A stretch of 64,000 nucleotides of DNA from Dyella telluris (lineage in GTDB: Bacteria > Pseudomonadota > Gammaproteobacteria > Xanthomonadales > Rhodanobacteraceae): the NCBI RefSeq assembly GCF_014297575.1, contig NZ_CP060412.1:1364001-1428000 (forward strand). The letters are read 5' to 3'. The translations under genes and the position numbers were made by a program. Below, in pieces: positions 37,433 to 47,730 of this stretch (its first letter is position 1; the number at the start of each line of letters is the position of its first letter). Under the pieces are notes generated by a model. It saw nothing but the letters and a program-made list of their open reading frames with translations, ran no database searches and had not been told where the DNA came from.

Positions 37433-38908
37433 TCAGAGGTCCCGCAGGCACTCCACCACACCCTGCGCCCCTACCGAGAGCAGCTTGAGGGTGTTGGTGC
37501 CGCCGCCCTGGCCGATGTGGTCGCCATGTGTGAGCACCACGCGGTCGCCTTCAGCCAGGCGGCCTTCGATGAACAGCTGGCGCACGGCATCACGGGCCGA
37601 ACCGGCCGTGGTCTGGGACACGTGGGTGAACTTCACTGCGGTCACGTCGCGGAAGATGGACATGCGGCGGCGCGCATCGTCGAACGGCGATAGTGCATAG
37701 ATCGGCACGGCACTGCGGTAACGCGACAGCCACTGCGCCGTGGCGCCCGACTCGGTCAGGGCCACGATGGCGCGCACGCCAAGCTGGCTGGCCAGCACCA
37801 TCGCGGCCAGGGCGATCGCCTGGTCGGTACGGTCCAGCAAGTGGCCCTGCGTGGCCGGATCTTCCTTCGGCTCGAACTGGCGCTCGGCGCCCAGGCAGAT
37901 GCGGCGCAGTGCGGCCACGGCCTTGTCCGGATGCGCACCGGCGGCGGACTCCTCCGACAGCATCACCGCATCGGTGCCGTCGATGACGGCGTTGGCCACG
38001 TCCATCACTTCGGCGCGGGTCGGAATGGGCGAGCGCACCATCGACTGCAGCATTTGCGTGGCGGTAATGACCGCGCGATTGCGCTGCACCGACTCGCGGA
38101 TGATCTTTTTCTGCAGGCCCGGCAGCTCGGCGTCACCGATTTCCACGCCCAGGTCACCGCGCGCCACCATCACCACGTCGGAGGCGTCGATGATTTCGCC
38201 CAGCACGGGAATGGCGTCGGCACGCTCGATCTTGGAGACCAGCGAGGCCTTGCCGCCAGCGGCTTCCAGCAGGCGACGCGCTTCATGCATGTCGGCGGCG
38301 GAACGCACGAACGACACGGCCAGGAAGTCGCAGCCGATTTCGGCGGCGAGCTTGATATCCGCCTTGTCCTTCTCCGACAGCGCGGAAACGGACAGGCCGC
38401 CGCCCTGGCGGTTGAGGCCCTTGCGGTCGGACAGCTTGCCGGCAACCAGCACGGTGCAGCGGATTTCCTGGCCCACCACCTCGTCGACGGTCAGCGCGAC
38501 GAGACCGTCGTCGAGCAGCAGCACGTCACCGGCCGACACGTCCTTGGGAAGGTCGTAGTAGCTCACGCCCACGCGGGTGTTGTCGCCCAGCGGCGCGCCC
38601 GGGGAGCAGTCCAGCACGAAGTGGTCGCCCACTTTGAGTTCGATCGGGCCGTTGGCGAAACGCTCGACGCGAATCTTGGGACCCTGTAGGTCGGCGAGCA
38701 CGCCCACTTCGCGACCGAGCTTGGCGGCCGCATCGCGCACCGCGACGGCACGCGCGCGATGGTCGTCCGGCTGGCCGTGGGAGAGGTTCAGGCGAACCAC
38801 GTCCACGCCTTCGGCGATGATTTTTTCGAGCATGCCAGGCGCGTCGGTCGCGGGACCGAGGGTGGCAACGATTTTTGTGCGGCGCAGCGGAGTGTCGGTA
38901 GTCATCAT
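37433..38908 (-). CDS. pyk: Pyruvate kinase
   Basis: 491 residues, final ATP-yielding step of glycolysis. Conserved TKIVATLGPATD at the N-terminus, DVVRLNLSHG, the substrate site VSKIERADAI and MVARGDLGVEIG, and the C-terminal domain with ALTESGATAQWLSRYR. Start codons ATG-ATG at 38908/38905 are both possible. It is 20-odd kb from no partner in an operon and appears monocistronic; a GC hairpin at 37383-37404 lacks a T-run. Confidence 0.96.
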   Translation of the reverse strand: MMTTDTPLRRTKIVATLGPATDAPGMLEKIIAEGVDVVRLNLSHGQPDDHRARAVAVRDAAAKLGREVGVLADLQGPKIRVERFANGPIELKVGDHFVLDCSPGAPLGDNTRVGVSYYDLPKDVSAGDVLLLDDGLVALTVDEVVGQEIRCTVLVAGKLSDRKGLNRQGGGLSVSALSEKDKADIKLAAEIGCDFLAVSFVRSAADMHEARRLLEAAGGKASLVSKIERADAIPVLGEIIDASDVVMVARGDLGVEIGDAELPGLQKKIIRESVQRNRAVITATQMLQSMVRSPIPTRAEVMDVANAVIDGTDAVMLSEESAAGAHPDKAVAALRRICLGAERQFEPKEDPATQGHLLDRTDQAIALAAMVLASQLGVRAIVALTESGATAQWLSRYRSAVPIYALSPFDDARRRMSIFRDVTAVKFTHVSQTTAGSARDAVRQLFIEGRLAEGDRVVLTHGDHIGQGGGTNTLKLLSVGAQGVVECLRDL

Positions 38909-39357
38909 TTCAAACTAGCAGAACTGGTGACTCGCGCCAGAGGGTTTTGGACGTCTTTTCACGACGCCGTGGCGGCCTGCAAGTGGACTGCTTCTGGCAT
39001 GCGGACCACCTGCAACACTGGTATGCCAGCTCGAACGCGATATCAACGTTCGCGATGCCTAAGTGGTCTGTTTTGTCCCGGGCAGGACCGGCGCGACTGG
39101 TGTGGTATCACGTCAGAAACAAATCCACTCGCATGCCTGGCTGCGTTGGCGAAAAAATGATCTGCGATGACCGGTCAAGAGGCGCGCGGAGCGCACAGCA
39201 TCGAATGATGCGATGCACCAAATTGACGTAGAAGGCCCACCACGGTGTCCCGCCACTGGACCCGCATGGCGCTTACGGTGTTGTCGCTGGATCCATCACG
39301 ACCCACTCGCGCGTCCGGGCCCCAACGACACGTGCGGGACCGGGGCGCCCAACGAAA
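38909..39357. other. Gene-less stretch between pyk and the nuclease gene
   Basis: About 450 bp with no supported coding region on either strand; frames of up to 133 codons lack any family features or plausible ribosome-binding sites. It should contain the pyk promoter near 38910-38960. No hairpin or repeat stands out until the terminator at 39358. Confidence 0.4.
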
Positions 39358-39381
39358 AAGGGCCGCGCAAGCGCGGCCCTT
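39358..39381 (-). terminator. Terminator of the S1/P1 nuclease gene
   Basis: AAGGGCCGCGC (39358-39368) pairs with GCGCGGCCCTT (39371-39381). On the minus strand the stem is followed by TTTCGTT. It lies about 28 bp after the nuclease stop. Confidence 0.85.
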
Positions 39382-39408
39382 CGAGGTCATGAAACCCGTT
39401 GGCTGTCG

Positions 39409-40224
39409 TCAACCGTTGGCCAACGTGAGGTTCAGCACTTCCGCAAGGCGACGGCCGGCTTCGCGCAGGCGCAGTTCGGCTACGGGCAGCTCCTTGGCCA
39501 CATAGGCCTGATCGAGCTTGTGGCCCTCCGGATAGATGTCGCGCGAGATGGTGCACGACTCCTCGGCCCACTGGGCATAGGCGTTGTCGAACGGCGGGAT
39601 GGGCTTGGGCAGGGTCACCGTACCGCGCGCTTCCAGTTCGTTGGCATAAGCCTTGTAGTCCAGGCCACGGGTCTTGAGCAGGCCCGAATCCCACACGCTG
39701 TGCAGGTTGGTGCCCTTGTCGTTGAACTGCACCTGGTAGGCGTTGCCGCCCTTGTCATCACGCGAGCCGCCGTGCAGCGGCTGGTGCTCGTCACCAATGA
39801 AATGCACCACGAACTTCAGCGCCTCCAGTCGTGCCGCGTCCGACTGGCTCTTGTCGCCCAGAATCTTCACGTAGTGGTCGATGCCGGCAACCACGCACTG
39901 CCCGTCCTTGCAGTCGCGCGGCGGCACGTAGTTGCAATCGCCGGACGTGAAGTCGACATAGTGCAAGGAGCGGGTCTGCTTCCACAGCGCGTCCTTGGTC
40001 GGGTCGTTGCGGATCTCGTCCGGCCAACTGGCGATGTCGGCCAACGACTTGGTGTGCTCCGGCGCCAGCAGGCGCTCCACCGCTGCTTCCGCCGCGGGGC
40101 TCAGGTGACGCTGGGCCAGGTCGCCGACGATGGCGTGGCCCAGCTGCCCCCAGGCATGGGCGGCCGGCGCCAGGGCAATGCTGAGAAGGGCGGCGGCAAC
40201 GGCGGTTCGGCGCGGGAATGGCAT
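39409..40224 (-). CDS. S1/P1-type nuclease, secreted
   Basis: 271 residues from the ATG at 40224 (MPFPRRTAVAAALL), giving a normal signal peptide that ends AHA. The mature protein starts WGQLGHAIVGDLA; the N-terminal Trp is the zinc ligand in the P1 family. Further Zn-site motifs: LADIASWPDEIR, LHYVDF, FVVHFIGDEHQPLH and NLHSVWDSGL. The enzyme probably degrades single-stranded nucleic acids in the periplasm or outside the cell for phosphate scavenging. An upstream in-frame ATG would put 14 residues before the signal. Confidence 0.92.
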   Translation of the reverse strand: MPFPRRTAVAAALLSIALAPAAHAWGQLGHAIVGDLAQRHLSPAAEAAVERLLAPEHTKSLADIASWPDEIRNDPTKDALWKQTRSLHYVDFTSGDCNYVPPRDCKDGQCVVAGIDHYVKILGDKSQSDAARLEALKFVVHFIGDEHQPLHGGSRDDKGGNAYQVQFNDKGTNLHSVWDSGLLKTRGLDYKAYANELEARGTVTLPKPIPPFDNAYAQWAEESCTISRDIYPEGHKLDQAYVAKELPVAELRLREAGRRLAEVLNLTLANG

Positions 40225-40297
40225 GGGGCGGCGGTTCTTGTCAGGGGAAACCGACGAGTTTGCCACAGCCCCGTGACAGGTTCGCGCCAGCGAGGGA

Positions 40298-40768
40298 TCA
40301 GCCTTCGCCCGGTATCGCCAGCGCGTTGCCAGCCCCGTCGTGCACGTTCACGTCCACCTTGATGCCCTGGCGCACGCTCTGCGTGACGATGCAGAAGTCC
40401 TCGAACTGGGCGAGCACGCGGTCCAGATGCTCCAGCGTCTCGGCCGGGTCGGCCAGCTGCAGGTCCACGCCGATGTGGGTGATGCGCAGGCGGCCGTGCT
40501 CGTTGCGCGTCAAGGTGAGCCTGGCCTTGGCGCCCAGGGTGCCGGGCTCGTTCTTGTACTTGCGCAGGGCGAACAGCAGGCTGGCGGCGAGGCAGTTGGC
40601 CACCGCCGTGGCCAGCATGCGCGAGGGGTTGGGGCCGGCATTGCCCCCCAGCGGGGAGGTCTCGTCGGTGATCAGGTCGGGAATGGGCGTCTCGTCGAAA
40701 CGGACCCGGAACTCGTAGTCCGTGACCTGCTCCAGGGTGATGCCAAAGGACTGTTCCGCCTCGCTCAT
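40298..40768 (-). CDS. OsmC-family protein
   Basis: 156 residues from the ATG at 40768 (MSEAEQSFGI). OsmC/YhfA fold: SPLGGNAGPNPSRMLATAVANCLAA with the first reactive Cys, and DFCIVTQSVRQGI with the second. OsmC/Ohr proteins reduce organic hydroperoxides; the YhfA subgroup is less well defined. The GPNPS..LATAVANC segment is typical of the general OsmC group, not of Ohr. Confidence 0.85.
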   Translation of the reverse strand: MSEAEQSFGITLEQVTDYEFRVRFDETPIPDLITDETSPLGGNAGPNPSRMLATAVANCLAASLLFALRKYKNEPGTLGAKARLTLTRNEHGRLRITHIGVDLQLADPAETLEHLDRVLAQFEDFCIVTQSVRQGIKVDVNVHDGAGNALAIPGEG

Positions 40769-40954
40769 GCCACTCTCCTCGACTCGGATGTACTTAAAAG
40801 AGCGACGATTCAAGCGCTTTAGGGCGCCGCTGAACAGCCCCTTCCGGGTAAGACGCCGCCCGCGTGAGCCCGCCGCCCGGTTCAGGCTAAAATGCCGGTT
40901 TTACGGCGGTCCCACAGCCGCCATTGTCCGTCACTCAAAGGAGGACGCTGTCCC

Positions 40955-41968
40955 ATGTCCATCAAGGTCGCCATCAACGGTTACGGTCGCATCGGCCGCA
41001 ACATTCTGCGCGCGCTGTACGAAGCCGGTCGCACCAACGAGATCCAGATCGTTGCGATCAATGACCTCGGCAATGCCGAGACCAATGCGCACCTGACCCA
41101 GTACGACACCGCACACGGCAAGTTCCCGGGCACCGTGTCCGTGGACGGCGGCGATCTGATCGTCAACGGCGACCGCATCAAGGTGTGCGCCGAGCGTGAC
41201 CCGTCCAAGCTGCCGTGGGGCGCCCTGGGCGTCGACGTGGTGCTCGAGTGCACGGGCCTGTTCACCTCCAAGGCCAAGGCCAGCGCGCACATCGCCGCCG
41301 GCGCCAAGAAGGTGATCATCTCCGCCCCGGGCGACAAGGACGTGGACGGCACCTTCGTCATCGGCGTGAACGACGACAAGCTGACCTCCAAGCTGGAAGT
41401 GATTTCCAACGCCTCGTGCACCACCAACTGCCTGGCTCCGCTGGCCAAGGTGCTGCACGAGACGATCGGCATCCAGCGCGGCCTGATGACGACCATCCAC
41501 GCCTACACCAACGACCAGGTGCTGACGGACGTCTATCACTCCGACCTGCGCCGCGCCCGTTCGGCCACGCACTCGCAGATTCCGACCAAGACCGGCGCTG
41601 CCGCTGCGGTGGGCCTGGTGCTGCCGGAGCTCAACGGCAAGCTGGATGGTTTCGCCATGCGCGTGCCGACCATCAACGTGTCGGTGGTTGACCTGACCTT
41701 CGACGCCGGCCGTGCGACCACCAAGGAAGAGATCGACCAGATCATTGCCGAAGCGGCCAAGGGCAAGCTGAAGGGCATCCTGGACATCAACACCAAGCCG
41801 CTCGTGTCGATCGACTTCAACCACAACCCAGCCTCGTCCACCTATGACGCCACGCAGACGCGCGTCATCGACGGCACGCTGGTGAAGGTGCTGTCGTGGT
41901 ACGACAACGAGTGGGGCTTCTCCAACCGCATGCTCGACATGACCGTCGCGCTGATGGCGGCCAAGTAA
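40955..41968 (+). CDS. gapA: Glyceraldehyde-3-phosphate dehydrogenase, type I
   Basis: 337 residues. The ATG at 40955 follows AAGGAGGAC by 6 nt, a strong site; the frame is open further upstream without homology. NAD-binding [10 protein letters not shown] at residues 7-16, active-site Cys in [13 protein letters not shown], and the C-terminal [12 protein letters not shown] are canonical. It catalyses glyceraldehyde-3-P to 1,3-bisphosphoglycerate. pgk, encoding the next enzyme, is 11 kb away on the same strand. Confidence 0.97.
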   Translation: MSIKVAINGYGRIGRNILRALYEAGRTNEIQIVAINDLGNAETNAHLTQYDTAHGKFPGTVSVDGGDLIVNGDRIKVCAERDPSKLPWGALGVDVVLECTGLFTSKAKASAHIAAGAKKVIISAPGDKDVDGTFVIGVNDDKLTSKLEVISNASCTTNCLAPLAKVLHETIGIQRGLMTTIHAYTNDQVLTDVYHSDLRRARSATHSQIPTKTGAAAAVGLVLPELNGKLDGFAMRVPTINVSVVDLTFDAGRATTKEEIDQIIAEAAKGKLKGILDINTKPLVSIDFNHNPASSTYDATQTRVIDGTLVKVLSWYDNEWGFSNRMLDMTVALMAAK

Positions 41969-41990
41969 GCCACCCGCTACCGCTGCAAGG

Positions 41991-42023
41991 ACAAAAGCCG
42001 GGCACCGCCCGGCTTTTGTTTTT
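41991..42023 (+). terminator. Terminator of gapA
   Basis: ACAAAAGCCGGGC (41991-42003) pairs with GCCCGGCTTTTGT (42007-42019) around ACC, followed by TTTTCC. A 13-bp perfect stem, 22 bp after the gapA stop. Confidence 0.92.
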
Positions 42024-42151
42024 CCGGGGCCCGCGCGCGGCAGGCCGTCGCATGGACGGGGTTCGCTTCGTGGCGATGATCCAGATCAGCGCGTAGCGCA
42101 TGCGCTGGCGCAATCGTTCGGGTTTTCCCACCTGCACTCCGGAGACACTCG

Positions 42152-42601
42152 ATGATTCGCCAAGTTTTGGCTCTTGCCCTGCTCGGCCTGTCTGCCACGC
42201 CCCTGTGGGCCGCCGACTGCGCTGCCACCATCGACGGCAACGACGCCATGCAGTACGACCAGAAGAGCATCACGGTCCCCAAGACCTGCAAGCAGTTCAC
42301 CGTGACGCTTAAACACACGGGAAAACTGCCAAAGGCCTCCATGGGCCACAACTGGGTGCTGGGTTCGACGGCCGATGAACAGGGCATCCTCGCCGATGGC
42401 ATGAAGGCCGGCGTGGACCAGAACTACATCAAGCCCGGCGACACCCGCGTCATCGCCCACACCAAGCTGATCGGCGGCGGCGAATCGGACAGCGTCACCT
42501 TCCCGGTGTCCAAGCTGAAGGCCGGCGACTCTTACGCCTACTTCTGCACCTTCCCGGGCCATGCGGCACTGATGAAGGGCACGCTGACACTCGCCCCGTA
42601 A
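42152..42601 (+). CDS. Azurin (type 1 copper protein)
   Basis: 149 residues with a signal peptide [20 protein letters not shown]; the mature protein starts [13 protein letters not shown], as in azurins. Copper ligands: His in SMGHNWVL, then Cys, His and Met in [16 protein letters not shown]. The disulphide is probably between the Cys of ADCAA and PKTCKQF. It is a periplasmic electron carrier that typically serves denitrification enzymes or peroxidases; no such partner is adjacent. It lies next to tpx and shares a terminator with it. Confidence 0.95.
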   Translation: MIRQVLALALLGLSATPLWAADCAATIDGNDAMQYDQKSITVPKTCKQFTVTLKHTGKLPKASMGHNWVLGSTADEQGILADGMKAGVDQNYIKPGDTRVIAHTKLIGGGESDSVTFPVSKLKAGDSYAYFCTFPGHAALMKGTLTLAP

Positions 42602-42619
42602 TGGCAAGATCGGCGCCAT

Positions 42620-42652
42620 AAAAAAGGCCGGGATTATCCCGGCCTTTTTTTT
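42620..42652. terminator. Bidirectional terminator between azurin and tpx
   Basis: AAAAAAGGCCGGGA (42620-42633) pairs with TCCCGGCCTTTTTT (42637-42650) around TTA, a 14-bp stem with A-run and T-run on the two sides. It ends the azurin and the convergent tpx transcripts. Confidence 0.95.
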
Positions 42653-42669
42653 CGTACGCGATGTGGAGA

Positions 42670-43170
42670 TCAGCCCAGCGCAGCCAGCGCCGCGTCGTAA
42701 TTGGGCTCGTTGGCGATCTCACCCACCATTTCGCTGTGCACGACCTTGTTGTGGCCATCCAGAACCACCACGGCGCGCGCTGCCAGACCCGACAGCGGGC
42801 CCGAGGCAATCGCCACGCCGTAGTTCTTCAGGAAGTCGTGACCGCGCAGCGTGGACAGCGTGACCACGTTGTCCAGGCCTTCGGCGCCGCAGAAGCGGGC
42901 CTGGGCGAACGGCAGGTCGGCGGAGATGCACAGCACCACGGCGTCATTGAGCTGGCTGGCCTTCTCGTTGAAGCGGCGCACGGAGGTGGCGCAGGTCGGC
43001 GTGTCGATGCTGGGGAAAATGTTCAGCACCTTGCGCTTGCCGTCGAAGCTGGCGAGCGTCACGTCGGACAGATCCTTGCCGACCAGAGAGAACGCAGGCG
43101 CCGCCTCGCCCTTGGCGGGGAAATGGCCGTCGACCTGCACCGGATTGCCTTTCAGCGTGACTTGGGACAT
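42670..43170 (-). CDS. tpx: Thiol peroxidase (Tpx)
   Basis: 166 residues, atypical 2-Cys peroxiredoxin. The peroxidatic Cys is in [16 protein letters not shown] and the resolving Cys in [12 protein letters not shown], in the usual Tpx spacing. It reduces hydrogen and alkyl peroxides with thioredoxin in the cytoplasm or periplasm; no signal peptide is present. The start [11 protein letters not shown] is canonical. Confidence 0.95.
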   Translation of the reverse strand: MSQVTLKGNPVQVDGHFPAKGEAAPAFSLVGKDLSDVTLASFDGKRKVLNIFPSIDTPTCATSVRRFNEKASQLNDAVVLCISADLPFAQARFCGAEGLDNVVTLSTLRGHDFLKNYGVAIASGPLSGLAARAVVVLDGHNKVVHSEMVGEIANEPNYDAALAALG

Positions 43171-43278
43171 GGGACACCTCGTTGGATGGGGCCCTTAAGT
43201 AGACCACGACAAGGCCCCTCAGCACGATGGCAAGACTTGCCCTTCCGCCCGGAGCGGCAGGCTTCGCCTTGCACGGCG

Positions 43279-44679
43279 TCAGATGGTGCGCGAATACCGC
43301 GGCGTATCCGCCGCCTTTCCGAGATAGGCGTCGAAACACATCGCCACGTTGCGCAACAGCAGCCGGCCGCGGGGCGTCACCCGGATAAGGTTGGCATCCA
43401 GCGCCACCAGGCCGTCATCGACACAGGCGGCGAGGCCCTCCAGCTCCGGGGCAAAGGCTTCATCAAAGCGCAGCCCATGCCGCTGGCCGAAGCGCGGCAT
43501 GTCGAGCTGGCCGTGACACATCAGTTCACCGATCAGCGCACGACGAACCCGGTCATCGTCACTCAGGCGGATGCCGCGACTCACCGGCAGCTGCCCCGCG
43601 GCCAGCGCAGCCTCGTAACCGACCAGTTCACGGGCGTTCTGGCTGTAACTGTCACCAACGCGACTGATCGAACTCACCCCGAGACCGACGATGTCGCAAT
43701 CGCCATGCGTGGAATAGCCCTGGAAATTGCGTTGCAGCGTGCCCGCGCGTTGCGCACGCACCAGCTCATCGTCGGCGCGCGCGAAATGATCCATGCCCAC
43801 GTACACGTAGCCGGCTTCGCACAACATGCGGAAGGCCTCGCCGAACAGCGCCAGACGGGTGGAAGCATCCGGCAAGTCGGCATCCTCAATCTGTTGCTGC
43901 GCCTTGAACAGGTGCGGCAGGTGGGCATAGCCGTAAACCGCCACCCGATCCGGCGCCAGGGCGATGACCTGATCCAGCGTGCGTCGGAAACCATCCAGCG
44001 TCTGGCATGGCAGGCCATAGATCAGGTCCACGCTCACCGAGCCATACCCCGCCTCCCGTGCACCATCGATCACTTCACGGGTCTGCTCGACGCTCTGGAT
44101 GCGGTTGACCGCCACCTGCACGTCGGCGTCAAAGTCCTGGATGCCTACCGACAGGCGATTGAACCCCAGCGCCGCCAGATCGCGCACATAGCGGGCGTCC
44201 GCATAACGGGGATCAACCTCGATGCCGTACTCGCGCACACCATCACGCCGATAGGCAAAGCTGCCTTCGAGCGCGGCGACCAGCCGGGCCATGCGTGGCG
44301 CATCGAGGAAATTCGGCGTGCCTCCGCCCAGGTGAAGCTGGAGCACCGGCCGTTCGCGATCGAACAGGGAGCCCGTCAGCGCGATTTCGCGCAGGAGCAC
44401 GTCGAGATAATGGTCGGCCCGGGCGGCATCGCGTGTGATGACACGTGTGCAACCACAGTAGAAGCACGGGCTGAAGCAGAACGGTACATGCACATAGAGC
44501 GACAGCGGCCTGGGCGACGATGACGCGTTGGACGCCATGGCCTCCGCGCGGTAGGCCGCTTCGTCAAAGCCCACATGAAAGTGAGGCGCCGTCGGATAGC
44601 TGGTGTAGCGAGGCCCCGGCACATCGTAACGGGCAACGAGGACTGGATCGAATTCCGGAACAATGGTTGGCGTGCGCAT
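43279..44679 (-). CDS. hemN: Oxygen-independent coproporphyrinogen III oxidase (HemN)
   Basis: 466 residues from the ATG at 44679 (MRTPTIVPEFDP). Radical-SAM enzyme of anaerobic haem synthesis. The 4Fe-4S/SAM motif is in YVHVPFCFSPCFYCGC (CxxxCxxC plus following Cys), with LHLGGGTPNF nearby. The C-terminal HemN domain and the N-terminal VPGPRYTSYPTAPHF identify true HemN, not HemW. It suggests growth at low oxygen, in line with the azurin gene nearby. Confidence 0.95.
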   Translation of the reverse strand: MRTPTIVPEFDPVLVARYDVPGPRYTSYPTAPHFHVGFDEAAYRAEAMASNASSSPRPLSLYVHVPFCFSPCFYCGCTRVITRDAARADHYLDVLLREIALTGSLFDRERPVLQLHLGGGTPNFLDAPRMARLVAALEGSFAYRRDGVREYGIEVDPRYADARYVRDLAALGFNRLSVGIQDFDADVQVAVNRIQSVEQTREVIDGAREAGYGSVSVDLIYGLPCQTLDGFRRTLDQVIALAPDRVAVYGYAHLPHLFKAQQQIEDADLPDASTRLALFGEAFRMLCEAGYVYVGMDHFARADDELVRAQRAGTLQRNFQGYSTHGDCDIVGLGVSSISRVGDSYSQNARELVGYEAALAAGQLPVSRGIRLSDDDRVRRALIGELMCHGQLDMPRFGQRHGLRFDEAFAPELEGLAACVDDGLVALDANLIRVTPRGRLLLRNVAMCFDAYLGKAADTPRYSRTI

Positions 44680-44795
44680 GCGCGGCAGTATCACCGCGCG
44701 ATCAAACACTGCGCTTGAGGCCGGTCAGCAGGCTGCGACAATTCGCTCGAACCCGCGGGCATCGGTAGCCGATGCCCGCGATTCCACTACCCCGC

Positions 44796-45782
44796 TCAGC
44801 GCTTGAGCGGCGCGATGGTCTGCTCGATGGAGCCGAAGATGGAGGCGCCGGCGGCATCGGTCACGTCGATGCGCAGGCTGTCGCCGAACTTCAGGAACGG
44901 CGTGGTCGGCTTGCCATCGCGCAGGGTTTCCACCGTGCGCTGCTCAGCCAGGCACGACGCGCCCTTGCCGGTGTCTTCGTTGGCAATGGTGCCGGAGCCG
45001 ACGATGGTGCCGGCGGTGAGTGGACGCGTCTTCGCCGCGTGCGCCACCAGCTGGGCGAAGTTGAACTGCATGTCCACGCCGCATTCGGCCTCGCCAAACC
45101 ACTGGCCGTTGAGCCAGGTGCGCATGGGCAGGTGCAGCTTGTCGTCCTTCCACGCATTACCCAGTTCGTCCGGCGTCACCAGCACGGGCGACAACGCGGA
45201 GCGCGGCTTGGACTGCAGGAAGCCGAAACCCTTGGCCAGCTCATTGGGAATCAGGCCGCGCAGCGACACGTCGTTGACCAGGCCAACCAGCTGGATATGC
45301 CCAGCCGCCTGGGCCGGCGTGGCGGCCATCGGCACGTCGTCGGTTACCACCACCACTTCGGCTTCAAGGTCGATGCCGTAGTCCTCGCTGGGCACCACCA
45401 CCGGGTCGCGGGGACCAAGGAAACCCGCGCTCACCGCCTGGTACATCAGCGGGTCGACATAGAAGGACTCGGGCACCTCGGCGCCACGCGCGCGACGCAC
45501 GCGCTCCACGTGCGGCAGGTAGGCGCTGCCGTCGACGAACTCGTAGGCACGCGGCAGCGGCGAAGCCAGTGCGTGCATGTCGAGGGCGAACGCGCCCGGC
45601 GCCGTACCGGCGTTGAGTTCTTCGTACAGCGCGTTGAGGCGCGGCGCCGTGCTCGACCAGTCGTCCAGCGCCGCCTGCAGCGTCGGCGCAATGCCGGTGG
45701 CCTTGACTGCCTGCGTCAGCGCGCGATTGACGACGATCAGGGTGCCGTCGCGACCGCCTTCCTTCAGTGAACCCAGTTTCAT
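44796..45782 (-). CDS. fahA: Fumarylacetoacetase (short form)
   Basis: 328 residues. Hydrolyses 4-fumarylacetoacetate to fumarate and acetoacetate, last step of tyrosine degradation. FAH fold with the metal-site segment YGIDLEAEVVVVTDD and C-terminal TIVGSGTIANEDTGKG. The ATG follows CCGGAG. It starts 66 bp after the hmgA stop on the same strand, so hmgA-fahA is probably one operon. Confidence 0.9.
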   Translation of the reverse strand: MKLGSLKEGGRDGTLIVVNRALTQAVKATGIAPTLQAALDDWSSTAPRLNALYEELNAGTAPGAFALDMHALASPLPRAYEFVDGSAYLPHVERVRRARGAEVPESFYVDPLMYQAVSAGFLGPRDPVVVPSEDYGIDLEAEVVVVTDDVPMAATPAQAAGHIQLVGLVNDVSLRGLIPNELAKGFGFLQSKPRSALSPVLVTPDELGNAWKDDKLHLPMRTWLNGQWFGEAECGVDMQFNFAQLVAHAAKTRPLTAGTIVGSGTIANEDTGKGASCLAEQRTVETLRDGKPTTPFLKFGDSLRIDVTDAAGASIFGSIEQTIAPLKR

Positions 45783-45848
45783 GCTTTGCTCCGGTGGCCG
45801 CGCCGTGGCGCGACCGAATCGTTCTTGGTTGATGCGGTGGTTCGGCGC

Positions 45849-47147
45849 TTACTTGCCGGTGAAGTGCTTCTGGATGCCCTGCCAGCACTCGTAGTAATTG
45901 CCCTGCAGCTCCGGCGAAGCCAGTGCCTGCTTCGTCGGATGGATCACGCGGCGCGTCTCGAACATGAAGGCCATCGTGCCAGTGATCACGTCCGGCTGCG
46001 ACAGGTCGCGCGTCGAGGCCTTTTCATAGGTGGCGGCATCCGGGCCGTGGCCGCTCATGCAGTTGTGCAGCGAGGCGCCGCCCGGCGAAAAACCCTCGGC
46101 CTTGGCGTCGTAGGCACCAGTGATCAGGCCCATGAACTCGCTGGCGATGTTGCGGTGGAACCACGGCGGACGGAACGTGTGCTGCGCCACCAGCCAGCGC
46201 GGCGGGAAGATCACGAAATCCATGTTGCTCACGCCCTCGGTATCGCTGGCCGAGTGCAGCACCAGGAAGATGCTCGGGTCGGGGTGGTCGTAACTGATCG
46301 AGCCAATGGTATTGAAGCGACGCAGGTCGTACTTGTAAGGCGCGTAGTTGCCATGCCAGCCCACCACGTCCAGCGGCGAATGGTTGATGCCGGCACGCCA
46401 CAGCTGGCCCTGGAACTTGGCGATCAGCTCGAACTGGCCTTCCACGTCCTCGTACGCGGCCACCGGCGTCAGGAAATCACGCGCGTTGGCCAGGCCGTTG
46501 CTGCCGATGGGGCCAAGGTCCGGCAGGCGCAGCAGCGCGCCGAAGTTTTCGGCGATATAGCCACGCGCGGTGCCGTCCAGCAGCTCCACGCGGAAACGCA
46601 CGCCGCGCGGAATCACGGCGATCTCCAGCGGCTCCAGCTCGATCACGCCCATTTCGGTCGCCAGTTTCAGGCGCCCTTCCTGCGGCACGATCAGCAGTTC
46701 GCCGTCGGCGTTGTAGAAGTAGCGGCCCTGCATCGAGCGATTGGCCGCGTACATGTGGATGCCCACGCCCGTCTGATCGGCCGGGCTGCCGTTGCCGGCC
46801 ACGGTGAACAGGCCGTCGATGAAGTCGGTGGGCTCGGTGGGCAGCGGGAACGGGCTCCAGCGCAACTGGTTCGGGTTGGCCGGCACTTCGTTGAAGCGAT
46901 TGTGGAAGCGGCCCTCCGGCATCGCCTCGAACGGATGGTGCATGGCCGCCGGACGGATGCGGTACAGCCAGCTGCGCCGGTTGCTGTGGCGCGGCGCGGT
47001 GAACGCCGTGCCGGAGATCTGCTCGGCGTACAGGCCAAGCGGCGCGGCCTGCGGCGAGTTCTGCCCGTCAGGCAGCACGCCGGGCAAGGCCTCGGTGGCG
47101 AATTCGTTGGCGAAACCGGACTGGTACTGCTGCTTGCTGGCTGACAT
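45849..47147 (-). CDS. hmgA: Homogentisate 1,2-dioxygenase
   Basis: 432 residues from the ATG at 47147 ([20 protein letters not shown]). Ring-cleaving cupin Fe(II) dioxygenase, homogentisate to maleylacetoacetate. [33 protein letters not shown] with the Fe ligand region and [17 protein letters not shown] are characteristic. An in-frame upstream start would add 14 residues without homology. First gene of the hmgA-fahA operon. Confidence 0.96.
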   Translation of the reverse strand: MSASKQQYQSGFANEFATEALPGVLPDGQNSPQAAPLGLYAEQISGTAFTAPRHSNRRSWLYRIRPAAMHHPFEAMPEGRFHNRFNEVPANPNQLRWSPFPLPTEPTDFIDGLFTVAGNGSPADQTGVGIHMYAANRSMQGRYFYNADGELLIVPQEGRLKLATEMGVIELEPLEIAVIPRGVRFRVELLDGTARGYIAENFGALLRLPDLGPIGSNGLANARDFLTPVAAYEDVEGQFELIAKFQGQLWRAGINHSPLDVVGWHGNYAPYKYDLRRFNTIGSISYDHPDPSIFLVLHSASDTEGVSNMDFVIFPPRWLVAQHTFRPPWFHRNIASEFMGLITGAYDAKAEGFSPGGASLHNCMSGHGPDAATYEKASTRDLSQPDVITGTMAFMFETRRVIHPTKQALASPELQGNYYECWQGIQKHFTGK

Positions 47148-47313
47148 GGAAGCTCCGCGATCTGCCCGAGTGCGTGGGTCACTGCGCAACCTACGCGATC
47201 CTATTACTGTTGCCTGTGGGTCTAGCCTGAAATGCTTGCCTTACCACCGTTGGTCGCCTCACTCACTGGAAGAGGCGTTGTTCTTCGCTGCAACAACATC
47301 ACAAGGAAACCGC

Positions 47314-47724
47314 ATGTCCGACTCGTTCTCCTCGCTGGGTCAGGCCAGCACGGCCAGCCCGGCCAGCCCGGCCATCCAGGACCTCAGCCAGCCGCTTGCA
47401 TCGGGCAAGGGGTGGATGAAGTTCGTGGGCGTCCTGTTCATCATCCAGGGTGCCCTTACCGCCCTTTCCATCGTTGGCATCATCATCGCCTGGCTGCTGA
47501 TCTGGATCGGCGTGCTGCTGATGCAATCCGCCAATGCCATCGAACGCGCCCAGGTGAGCGGTGACGCCGCCGCACTGAAGGAAGCACTGGCCAGGCTGCG
47601 TACTTACTTCGTGATCCAGGCCGTGATGTTCATCGTCAGCATCGCCGCCATCGTGGTGTACATCGCCGTGGCCGGTGCGATGCTCGGCGCCATCCTTCCG
47701 CACGGCGGCGGCTGGGGACGCTGA
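47314..47724 (+). CDS. Small two- to three-helix membrane protein (DUF5362-like)
   Basis: 136 residues from the ATG at 47314, which follows AAGGAA by 6 nt. A Ser/Ala-rich N-terminus precedes hydrophobic segments at about 38-70 (VGVLFIIQGALTALSIVGII then LLIWIGVLLM) and 98-128 (VIQAVMFIVSIAAIVVYIAV). It ends HGGGWGR. It resembles DUF5362 membrane proteins of unknown function. It lies between hppD and hmgA on the opposite strand, so it is an insert in that functional cluster. Confidence 0.75.
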   Translation: MSDSFSSLGQASTASPASPAIQDLSQPLASGKGWMKFVGVLFIIQGALTALSIVGIIIAWLLIWIGVLLMQSANAIERAQVSGDAAALKEALARLRTYFVIQAVMFIVSIAAIVVYIAVAGAMLGAILPHGGGWGR

Positions 47725-47730
47725 GTCCAC

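Noticed and set aside
42661..44523. 620-codon open frame on the plus strand
   Set aside because: It is antisense to tpx and hemN, both of which have full family signatures on the minus strand. High GC creates long shadow frames.
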